This document shows, piece by piece, positions 35,601 through 42,998 of a stretch of DNA of 64,000 nucleotides; the stretch's first letter is position 1; the number at the start of each line of letters is the position of its first letter. The stretch covers positions 682,001 through 746,000 of the forward strand of contig NZ_JADPVI010000001.1 in NCBI RefSeq assembly GCF_015679325.1. The letters run 5' to 3'. This DNA comes from Kaistella gelatinilytica (GTDB lineage: Bacteria > Bacteroidota > Bacteroidia > Flavobacteriales > Weeksellaceae). Below the pieces are notes generated by a model, which was not told the DNA's origin, made no database searches, and saw nothing but the letters and a program-made list of their open reading frames with translations. A program made the translations under genes and the position numbers.

Positions 35601-37622
35601 CCGAATGATGGCATTGGGAAAGAAACCTACCATCCTTTTGATGGCATTTGCTTAACCGATACTTTCCAGTTGGGAGAAACAAAAGAAGGCGAACAGTTAT
35701 TTGATGAAATGTTTCCGCAGAACAGCAAAAGAGTACAAGACCAGCAAAAAGCACCTGTAAGAATTATCATAGGTAACCCACCGTATTCAGTTGGCCAAAA
35801 GTCCGCAAATGATAATGCCGAAAATCAAGAGTATAAAAAATTAGATAAAAAGATTGCAGAAACATATGTTAAATTAGGAACTGCGACTAATAAAAATGCA
35901 TTATATGATTCTTATATTAAAGCATTTAGATGGAGTACGGATAGGTTAGATCCAAAAAATGGTGGCATTATTTCTTTCGTATCTAATGGAGCATGGTTGG
36001 ACGGAAATTCTACCGATGGTTTTCGAAAATCTCTAGAAAAAGAATTTGATGCTATTTATGTTTTCAATCTCAGAGGTAACCAACGGACGAGTGGCGAGTT
36101 GAGTAGAAAAGAGGGCGGTAAAATATTTGGGAGTGGCAGCAGAACACCAATTGCAATTACATTATTGGTAAAAACATTTGAAACCAAAAAAGAAAAATCA
36201 AGCATATATTATAAAGACATTGGAGATTATTTGAATACAGATGATAAATTAAAAATTATTTCTAATGGTAAAACTTTTCTTAATGAAAGATTAAATTTAA
36301 AAACCTTACAACCCAATGAACATGGTGATTGGATAAGTATGCGAAATGATGGTTTCGACCAATTTATTGATCTAGTTCCTGATAAAAAATATAATGTAAA
36401 ATCACAATCTTTCTTCGTTATCAATTCTAATGGTTTACAATCTAACAGAGATGCTTGGGTTTATAATTTTTCAAAAGTAAAGTTACTGTCAAATATGCAA
36501 TCTCATGTGGATTTCTATAATTACCAAGTTAAAGATTATAAGACTTATAAAGAAACCAACAAAGAAAAATCCTCTGAACATTTTAAAAATAACGATCCAT
36601 CTAAAATAAGTTGGTCGAGTAGTTTAGTTTCTCATTTAGAAAAATTTCGAGAAGCAACTTTTCAATCAGAAAAAATTAGATATTCAATGTATAGACCTTA
36701 TACAAAAATGAACATCTATTATGGAGATAAAATGATACATCGTAGTGGTCAGTTTATTGATTTTTTGCCTGAGAATAATAAAAAGGCAAATGACGAGAAT
36801 AGAATAATTTGTTTTGGAAATTCTAGTACAGAATCAGCTCTAATAACCAATAACTATGCTGATTCTAATTTTTCAGGTTACATGCAGTCATTTCCTTTAT
36901 ATTACTATGAAGAACCAAAAACTAAGCAAATAAGTTTATTTGATAATTCAGATAATAATGAAGTTAGACGGGACGCGGTTTCAGATTTTATATTAGAAAG
37001 AGCCAAAAAACAATATGGTAAAAATGTAAGCAAAGAAGATATTTTCTATTATGTATATGGTTTTCTGCATTCCCCGGAATACAGAGAAACCTTTGCAGCA
37101 GACCTTAAAAAGATGTTGCCAAAATTGCCTTTGGTAGAAGAAGTAAAAGATTTTTGGGCATTCAGCAAAGCAGGTCGGCAATTGGCAGAATTGCATCTCA
37201 ACTATGAAACGGTAGCACCATACAAAGGCGTTATAACCATGTACAACAGAATACCGCAGACTGAAATAGAAAAAGGACTGGGTGGAAAAGAGGTAAGCGA
37301 TCTTAACTATGAAGTAGTGAAGATGAGGTTTCCGAAAAAAGGAGAAAAAGACAGCATCATCTACAACCACCAAATCACCATTACCAATATTCCAGAAAAA
37401 GCCTACGACTACATCGTCAACGGAAAACCCGCCATAGAATGGATCATGGAGCGCTACCAAATCACCACCCACAAAGACAGCGGCATCACGAACAACCCAA
37501 ATGACTGGAGTACCGAGGTAGGAAATCCTAAGTATATATTGGATTTGCTGTTGAGCATTATTAATGTGAGTGTGCAGACGGTGGAGATTGTAGATGGGTT
37601 ACCGAAGGTGAGTTTTAAGTAA
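32685..37622 (+). CDS. Type ISP restriction-modification enzyme (single-polypeptide, LlaGI/LlaBIII-like)
   Basis: One 1645-residue chain carries all activities of a type ISP system. First comes an Mrr-like nuclease: GKDTGIDLVA (Asp67) with VQCK (Gln81, Lys83). An SF2 translocase follows with ACGTGKT (204-210), DEAH (343-346) and QSVGRVMR (598-605). Next are a helical coupler, then an N6-adenine methyltransferase with DPFTGTGTF (914-922) and NPPY (1031-1034), and a C-terminal target-recognition domain from about residue 1150. LlaGI-type enzymes methylate one strand of an asymmetric site and cut unmodified DNA after head-to-head translocation. All key motifs are intact. The next gene, a putative AbiC, starts 10 bases after the stop. 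A near-direct start at TATATTTATG makes the leader short. Confidence 0.93.
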   Translation: MPTSFTKILEKYRKISFSERDKGERFERLMKAYLLTDPKYAHQFAKVWMWNEFPSKADLGGKDTGIDLVALTNDGDFWAVQCKCYAEDTVIDKKSVDTFLSTSSRSFKNLNLQTTHFSQCLWISTSNKWTVNATEALKNQRPPVSRINIYDLNQASVDWEKLENNITGELARPKPYGLKDHQKKAMENTNAYFKEHDRGKLIMACGTGKTFTSLRIAENETNGKGLILFLVPSIALLGQTLNEWSAQALEKINPICICSDAEITKKKTKVEDIDTTSVIDLALPASTNVPNIIDQFKKLKTHANDGMTVVFSTYQSIEVIAKAQKALSEVYPEYSQFDLIICDEAHRTTGAQLAGEDESAFTKVHDNTFIKAKKRLYMTATPRLYDQDTKSKAAQAEATLWSMDEPTQFGEEMYRIGFGEAVEKKLLTDYKVLILTLSENDVPPAIQEMISNEESEIKVDDLPKLIGCINALSKQILGDEGLLKSTDPNPMKRAVAFCSTIKNSKSITDTFNSVSDTYIDTLPEVNSVNTVSVSSDHIDGTMSATERNQLLDWLKDDTEENECRVLTNVRCLSEGVDVPSLDAVMFLSARNSQVDVVQSVGRVMRLSEGKQYGYIIIPVVVPSNISAEDALNDNERFKVVWTVLNALRAHDDRFNATVNKLELNKKKPTNIIVGGAPVGFDDKGNPTSKGGGDGVTTKEVEQQLQIQFEELQSAVFARMVNKVGNRRYWEQWAKSVGEIANRQKERIIELIVNSPKHAEEFEKFLKGLRKSINPSIEQEQAVDMLSQHIITKPVFEALFEGYSFVQNNPMSQSMQKMLDLLNEQTIDEDVETLESFYASVKMRASGIDNAEGKQKIILELYDKFFKTAFPKMVEQLGIVYTPVEVVDFIVHSVADVLEKEFGRSISDENVHILDPFTGTGTFITRLLQSGRIKPEDLERKYKKEIHANEIVLLAYYIASINIENVFHDLTPDPNDGIGKETYHPFDGICLTDTFQLGETKEGEQLFDEMFPQNSKRVQDQQKAPVRIIIGNPPYSVGQKSANDNAENQEYKKLDKKIAETYVKLGTATNKNALYDSYIKAFRWSTDRLDPKNGGIISFVSNGAWLDGNSTDGFRKSLEKEFDAIYVFNLRGNQRTSGELSRKEGGKIFGSGSRTPIAITLLVKTFETKKEKSSIYYKDIGDYLNTDDKLKIISNGKTFLNERLNLKTLQPNEHGDWISMRNDGFDQFIDLVPDKKYNVKSQSFFVINSNGLQSNRDAWVYNFSKVKLLSNMQSHVDFYNYQVKDYKTYKETNKEKSSEHFKNNDPSKISWSSSLVSHLEKFREATFQSEKIRYSMYRPYTKMNIYYGDKMIHRSGQFIDFLPENNKKANDENRIICFGNSSTESALITNNYADSNFSGYMQSFPLYYYEEPKTKQISLFDNSDNNEVRRDAVSDFILERAKKQYGKNVSKEDIFYYVYGFLHSPEYRETFAADLKKMLPKLPLVEEVKDFWAFSKAGRQLAELHLNYETVAPYKGVITMYNRIPQTEIEKGLGGKEVSDLNYEVVKMRFPKKGEKDSIIYNHQITITNIPEKAYDYIVNGKPAIEWIMERYQITTHKDSGITNNPNDWSTEVGNPKYILDLLLSIINVSVQTVEIVDGLPKVSFK

Positions 37623-37632
37623 ATATTATATT

Positions 37633-38790
37633 ATGAGAAAAAATGTAAGTAGATGGTTAAAATCATATAATATCACTAAAACTGAGATTTATATCTCACT
37701 TGGTTTTCTTTTTATTGTTATTATCTTATTACCAATTTTGCTTACAAACATTTATACAGGAATTGATTATACAGTAACGGGTAGCATTGGCGATACTCTA
37801 GGAGGGATAACGGCGCCTTTTTTAAGTGTTCTTGGTAGTATCTTAGTTTATTTGGCATTTAAAGAACAGATTAAATCAAACAATTTAATTCAAGATCAAT
37901 TTAATGAGCAACAATTTGAAAATAAGTTATTTAAAATGTTTGACATTTATAACGACAACGTTAAGCGATTGTCTTTCATAAGTAGAAGATCAGGCAAAAA
38001 GTATAATGATAAGTATGTTTTCACAGTTTTATATTACGATTTTTTAAAAATTTATAAAGAAATTGAAAATTATAATGAGAAAAAGAAAATAGTTTTAACT
38101 GAAAAAATCAATTCCAATTACAGGGAAGAAATACTTGAAAAATTCCCTAATGTCGACATTGATAATTTTATATTACTTGATCTTTCTTATATGATTATTT
38201 TTTACGGAGTTGGTAACATTGGTAGAGAAAATATTACAGCAATTATTGGAAATAAACTTGATGTGAGTTATCTAAAAGAAGTTTTAAATTATGTTTCTTG
38301 CAAACCCGCATATCAAGATGAGGACAGTATTTATTATCAAAGATGGAAAAACATTTTTATAGAGTTCGAAGATTTTCTTTCACCATGTAATGATAAATTT
38401 GATAAATACTATAGTGGTAACCAAAATAATTTTGGTCATTACTACAGACAATTATTTATGACATTCAATTATATCAACGATTTAAAAAATAAAAATATTA
38501 AATATTTGGACAAATGGAATTACGCCAAACTTTTACGTTCTCAATTTTCAAACCACGAACAAATATTTCTTTTTCTCAACAGTATTAGTAGTTTAGGAAG
38601 GGATTGGGAATTAAATGTAGTAGATGATGAGAATAAAAAATTGATAACGAAATATGATCTGATAAAAAATATTCCAAAAGGATATAGAGAATTATTCAAT
38701 ATCGAAAAATTCTATCCAAATGTTGAATTTGAGGATAATTCTGAAAGAAATGAATTTAGAGAGAATCTAGAAGAAAATATATATAAATAG
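37633..38790 (+). CDS. Putative phage abortive infection protein (AbiC-like)
   Basis: This 385-residue, very AT-rich gene has two membrane segments (about 16-40, IYISLGFLFIVIILLPILL; and 56-76, ITAPFLSVLGSILVYLAF). A soluble domain follows with DQFNEQQFENKLFKMFDIYNDNV and FGHYYRQLFMTFNYI. That layout and the FGHYxR segment match the putAbiC family named for lactococcal AbiC, membrane proteins thought to stop phage development by harming the host. It starts 10 bases after the type ISP stop codon, so it is very likely co-transcribed. It could act as a back-up when restriction fails, as PrrC does beside EcoprrI; this is inference. Confidence 0.8.
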   Translation: MRKNVSRWLKSYNITKTEIYISLGFLFIVIILLPILLTNIYTGIDYTVTGSIGDTLGGITAPFLSVLGSILVYLAFKEQIKSNNLIQDQFNEQQFENKLFKMFDIYNDNVKRLSFISRRSGKKYNDKYVFTVLYYDFLKIYKEIENYNEKKKIVLTEKINSNYREEILEKFPNVDIDNFILLDLSYMIIFYGVGNIGRENITAIIGNKLDVSYLKEVLNYVSCKPAYQDEDSIYYQRWKNIFIEFEDFLSPCNDKFDKYYSGNQNNFGHYYRQLFMTFNYINDLKNKNIKYLDKWNYAKLLRSQFSNHEQIFLFLNSISSLGRDWELNVVDDENKKLITKYDLIKNIPKGYRELFNIEKFYPNVEFEDNSERNEFRENLEENIYK

Positions 38791-39098
38791 TGGCTAAATC
38801 ATATGTAATTTACAATATCTTTTAATTAGAAAATATAATTTATGTTTATCTCTAAGACCATAAATGCTCGTCGAATCACATTTATAACGCAAAATGATTT
38901 TGAAGAATTTTTAATAGTATAAAAAATAAACAACTTTAATTTCTTTCTACAATATACAAGTTAACAAACTACAGGTCATCAATTTTTTTCAAGAATCAAA
39001 ATTACTGTTTGCAATTCTGATGTATGGTATTAATTGAGAATGGAAAAGCTTTATCTAAAAATGAGTTATAGAAAAAATTATGAAAACATATATTTTGA
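38791..39098. other. Gene-free gap inside the defence island
   Basis: These 308 very AT-rich bases lie between the AbiC-like gene and the DUF3644 gene. No credible open frame, terminator hairpin or repeat-family copy is visible. A promoter for the following four genes is expected here, and TATATTTTG just before the start at 39099 is a loose match to TAnnTTTG, without a TTG at the right distance. Confidence 0.45.
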
Positions 39099-40082
39099 AT
39101 GAAAGTAAATAAAACATATCGAAGTTTATTAGACAAATCAATAAATTCAATGCTTTCCGCCATCGAAATTTACAATAAACCAAATTTCACCTACAGAGAG
39201 GAAACTTTCGCCATTTTAGCTGTCAATTCTTGGGAATTGATTTTAAAAGCACATTTGCTTAAAATGTGTAAATATAAAATGAACAATCTTTATATATTAG
39301 AACCTACTATAAAAGGCAACGGTCAAAAATCTATTAGGACAAAGCCAAAACTAAATAGAGCAAATAATCCAATGACCATTGGAATATTTGATGCTATAAA
39401 AAAAATTGAAGAGAGAGGAACGGCTATCAGCGTGAATTTAAAAAATAGTATAGAATCTTTAGTTGAATTAAGAGATAATGCTATCCATTTTCACAATGAA
39501 AAAGAAATTTCAACAGAATTGCAAGAACTTGGTTTTGGATGTATTAAAAATTATATGAACTTAATTAAGAATTGGAATTTAGAAATTGACTTAAGTAACT
39601 ATAACTTTTATTTAATGCCCCTTGCTTATGTAGATTCCAAAATTGAAGCAAGTTCAATAACAACTGAAGAAGTAAAAAAGTACATAAACTTTGTTAAAAA
39701 TAAAGTAAATAATAGTTTGGACGATGAATATACTGTTGCAATATCAATTGATATCCATTTTAAAAAATCAAATAGTTTTGAATCTATTGCTATGCGTTAT
39801 GCTGAAGATGGAATTCAAATTAAATTGTCAGAAGAAGATATAAAAAATCGTTTTCCTATGACGACTAAAAATCTGACGGATTCAGCTAAGAGCAGGTATG
39901 ATAATTTTAAACAAGGTGTGGATTTTAATAAAGCTATGAAATTAATAAAGACCAATAAAAAATTGTGCTACATAAGACAACTTGATCCAGATAATATTAA
40001 GACAATTACAAAACCTTTTTACAGCACAAATATTTGGAAGGAATTAGATAAAATATATAATAAAAAGGCGAAAGCAATATAA
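39099..40082 (+). CDS. DUF3644 protein with HEPN-like RxxxxH motif
   Basis: This 327-residue protein begins with a helical segment (YRSLLDKSINSMLSAIEIYN) and EETFAILAVNSWELILKAHLL, the recognisable start of DUF3644. Residues 121-133 read LVELRDNAIHFHN. R125-D-N-A-I-H130 is an RxxxxH motif within a helical bundle, the signature of HEPN-type RNases and nucleotidyltransferase toxin partners. The C-terminal part (KYINFVKNKVNNSLDDEYTVAISIDIHF onward) looks mixed alpha/beta. I infer an RNA-targeting effector. Only 4 bases separate its stop from the next gene. The extreme AT content suggests transfer. A non-catalytic structural role for the motif remains possible. Confidence 0.78.
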   Translation: MKVNKTYRSLLDKSINSMLSAIEIYNKPNFTYREETFAILAVNSWELILKAHLLKMCKYKMNNLYILEPTIKGNGQKSIRTKPKLNRANNPMTIGIFDAIKKIEERGTAISVNLKNSIESLVELRDNAIHFHNEKEISTELQELGFGCIKNYMNLIKNWNLEIDLSNYNFYLMPLAYVDSKIEASSITTEEVKKYINFVKNKVNNSLDDEYTVAISIDIHFKKSNSFESIAMRYAEDGIQIKLSEEDIKNRFPMTTKNLTDSAKSRYDNFKQGVDFNKAMKLIKTNKKLCYIRQLDPDNIKTITKPFYSTNIWKELDKIYNKKAKAI

Positions 40083-40086
40083 TTAA

Positions 40087-42588
40087 ATGAAAGCCAACGA
40101 ACTACCCATCATCAATTTTTTACAAGCACCAAACGTGCAATTTGTAATTCCAGTTTATCAGCGGAACTACGACTGGTCAAACAATGAATGCAAAGAATTA
40201 ATCAACGACATTATTGCTGTAGAACAACATAACCGCGGTACGCATTTTATTGGCAGTATTGTTTTTATACACGAAGGTGCTTACAGCACAAGTGAGGTTA
40301 AAGAATTGGTGATCATTGATGGTCAACAGCGATTGACTACAATCAACATTATTTATGTTGCACTGTATTGTTTTGCTAAAGACAATGGATTGAAAAATGA
40401 GGCAGATATGTTATTCAATATGTACTTGACCAATCAATATGTGCAACAGGAATCGAGCAAATTAAAACTAAAACAGACTGATACTAATTCATTGGCTTTT
40501 AAAGCCATCATGAATGGTACTGAAAATGAATATGGCCATTATTCCAATGTTATTGAAAATTTTAATTATTTTAAAACCGTCATTACAGAAGAGAGTTTCC
40601 CATTAATTATGAATGGTTTGAAACGTTTAATTTTTGTAGAGATTTCCTTAGAAAGAGGAAAAGATGATCCACAAAGAATATTTGAAAGTCTTAATTCTAC
40701 AGGTTTAGATTTATCGCAATCTGATCTGATCAGAAATTATATTTTAATGGATTTAGACCCTAAAAATCAGAATAAAATATTTGAACAAATCTGGAGTCCA
40801 ATTGAGGAAAATGCAAAGGATATCGTTAAGCAAAAATCGGTGGTATCAGATTATATAAGGGATTATTTGACCTTAAAGAATAAAAAAATTCCAAATAAAA
40901 CCAATGTATATCTGGAGTTTAAAAAGCTATACGAGCAAAAAGATGAAGCCTATTTACAAGAACTTGAAAACATCAAGTCTTTGTCTATTCATTACAAAAA
41001 GTTTATAAATCCTTCTACCGTTGCAGATTTAAATGTTAGAAAAGAGTTGGAATACATCTCCCGATTAGAAATTAATGTTGCATATCCATTTCTATTACAA
41101 GTGTTTGAGGATAAAGAAAATGGATTGGTAACAGATCAAGAACTAGTTAACATTTTAAAACTAATTCAAACTTATATCTGGCGGAGATTTGTGGTGGGAT
41201 CACCAACAAGTTCACTGAATAAAATATTTATGACACTTTATTCGGAAGTTGATCCCGAAAATTATTTCGAATCTATTGCAATAGCACTTGTTAAGAAAAA
41301 GGGAACGGGTAAGTTTCCAACTGATGAGGATTTAAAAACGTCGCTTAAAGATAAAGATCTGTATAACATCCAATCTAAAAACAGGAACTACATGTTTGAG
41401 TTATTGGAAAACTTCAACAATAAAGAGTATGTAGATACCTCTAATGAAAAGATAACAATAGAGCATATATTTCCACAAACGCCCAATGAGGATTGGGAAA
41501 AAAGCATCACACCCGATGATTATTTTATGTTTAAAGAAAAGTATTTAAACACCATTGCAAATTTGACATTGTCGGGAAATAATGGTGCATTAAGTAATAA
41601 GTCTTTTCAAGATAAAAAAGTAATGAATAGAAATGACGGCGAACAGGGTTATAAATTCAGTCGTCTTTGGCTCAATACTTATCTTAAAGATATTGAAAAG
41701 TGGGATGTAGAAAATTATGATAATCGTTTTACACAAATCTATAATCGGTTTTTAAAAATATGGGAATACCCAAATGTAATTATTCCAATTGCTGAAAATA
41801 CAGATGAACAAAATATTTTCGATGCTGGATCTCCGACGCACAAAAAATTAGAATATTTTATTTTTGAGAATAATCGGGTAGAAGAAGAGGCTATCGCACA
41901 GATGTATTTTTATGTGATCGACAAGTTGTATGATAAAAATGCACAACTCCTTCTGGAAGCAACAGATATTTTAAAAATTACCCGTGAAGAATCAGATTTC
42001 AGAGCACCACAACCTCTAAAGAATAGTTATTTTATAGAATCAAATATCGACAGCAGTTCAAAATTCAGTACGCTGAAAAAATTACTTACACTGTTTGAAT
42101 TAGAGGACGACTTATTAATAAAATACTCAGATTCAGAAAGTGAAAATCTGCAAAACGGTCCTTATTTACGAAGAGAATTTTGGAAGCAATTATTGCCCTT
42201 AGTACAAGAGACCTCTTTGTTTGCGAATGTAAGTCCGGGAAAAGACCACTGGATAAACTGTGGGTCAGGTGTTAGCGGATTAGTATATTCATTAGTTGTT
42301 ACCCAAAAATACGCGAGAATGGAATTTGCCATTTCAACTTCTAATAAGGAAGTCAATAAGAAATATTTCAGCAAATTAATGGCTAATAAAGAAGAAATTG
42401 AGGAGATTTTTGGAGATCAGTTAGAATGGGATGAATTAGCGGATTATAAAATGAGCCGCATCAGATATCAATTAAATAACGTGAGTTTATTTGATAAAAA
42501 TGACTGGGAAAAAATGAGCACGTTTTTGATTAAACATCTGCCTCAATTTGAAAAAGCACTTAAGCCTTTTGTAATGAAGTTGAATTAG
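40087..42588 (+). CDS. DUF262/HNH (DUF1524)/DUF4268 protein, GmrSD-like
   Basis: This 833-residue protein has three parts. The N-terminal DUF262 (ParB-like NTPase/nuclease fold) shows IPVYQRNYDW (21-30) and IDGQQR (77-82). A DUF1524-type HNH nuclease shows IEHIFPQ (458-464) and the later LSGNNGALSN. A C-terminal DUF4268 domain runs from about residue 694 (REFWKQLLPLV). DUF262-HNH proteins include GmrS/GmrD, BrxU and SspE, which use nucleotides to target modified phage DNA. The motifs needed for both activities are present. It begins 4 bases after the DUF3644 gene and ends 38 bases before the next, so it belongs to the same transcript. Which DNA modification or signal it recognises is unknown. 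Confidence 0.88.
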   Translation: MKANELPIINFLQAPNVQFVIPVYQRNYDWSNNECKELINDIIAVEQHNRGTHFIGSIVFIHEGAYSTSEVKELVIIDGQQRLTTINIIYVALYCFAKDNGLKNEADMLFNMYLTNQYVQQESSKLKLKQTDTNSLAFKAIMNGTENEYGHYSNVIENFNYFKTVITEESFPLIMNGLKRLIFVEISLERGKDDPQRIFESLNSTGLDLSQSDLIRNYILMDLDPKNQNKIFEQIWSPIEENAKDIVKQKSVVSDYIRDYLTLKNKKIPNKTNVYLEFKKLYEQKDEAYLQELENIKSLSIHYKKFINPSTVADLNVRKELEYISRLEINVAYPFLLQVFEDKENGLVTDQELVNILKLIQTYIWRRFVVGSPTSSLNKIFMTLYSEVDPENYFESIAIALVKKKGTGKFPTDEDLKTSLKDKDLYNIQSKNRNYMFELLENFNNKEYVDTSNEKITIEHIFPQTPNEDWEKSITPDDYFMFKEKYLNTIANLTLSGNNGALSNKSFQDKKVMNRNDGEQGYKFSRLWLNTYLKDIEKWDVENYDNRFTQIYNRFLKIWEYPNVIIPIAENTDEQNIFDAGSPTHKKLEYFIFENNRVEEEAIAQMYFYVIDKLYDKNAQLLLEATDILKITREESDFRAPQPLKNSYFIESNIDSSSKFSTLKKLLTLFELEDDLLIKYSDSESENLQNGPYLRREFWKQLLPLVQETSLFANVSPGKDHWINCGSGVSGLVYSLVVTQKYARMEFAISTSNKEVNKKYFSKLMANKEEIEEIFGDQLEWDELADYKMSRIRYQLNNVSLFDKNDWEKMSTFLIKHLPQFEKALKPFVMKLN

Positions 42589-42626
42589 ACCTAATAATTT
42601 TGCTAACACCAAAATAAACAAAACTT

Positions 42627-42989
42627 ATGAAAAACGATTACACTTTTACAAATGAGTACATCCATAAAAATCTTGAAGAACTTTGGGCAATTATTTCAAT
42701 TGGACTTCGTGAAAAGAATATCTTAGAAATTAGTTCGATAAGAGGCGTAAACTATAAGATTGAGGAAGTTAACAATATTGTAGTTAGCTATTCAACACCT
42801 TCCAGAAGTAGCGGTAAAAAAGAAGATCTTACAAAAACAGATTTTTTGAACTTTTTTAAAGTTTTAAAATCACATTCTACATTTAACACTGCCAGTATAA
42901 AATTAGACCTGCCTACAGAAATATACGCAAAGCGATCTCCGCTTTTTGCTGTTCTTCTGGCAATGGCCATTATTAAACAAACAAATTAA
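42627..42989 (+). CDS. Unrecognised 120-residue protein in defence operon
   Basis: I do not recognise this family. It has no membrane or signal segment. The first 30 residues look helical. A central GVNYKIEEVNNIVVSYST suggests beta strands, followed by a Ser/Gly/Lys-rich turn and an amphipathic helix (FLNFFKVLKSHSTF). It ends in a hydrophobic helix (LFAVLLAMAIIK). It lies 38 bases after the DUF262 gene and 9 bases before the helicase gene. Such placement fits a small adaptor, specificity subunit or antitoxin for one of the large proteins, but nothing in the sequence decides this. Confidence 0.65.
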   Translation: MKNDYTFTNEYIHKNLEELWAIISIGLREKNILEISSIRGVNYKIEEVNNIVVSYSTPSRSSGKKEDLTKTDFLNFFKVLKSHSTFNTASIKLDLPTEIYAKRSPLFAVLLAMAIIKQTN

Positions 42990-42998
42990 TATATCATT

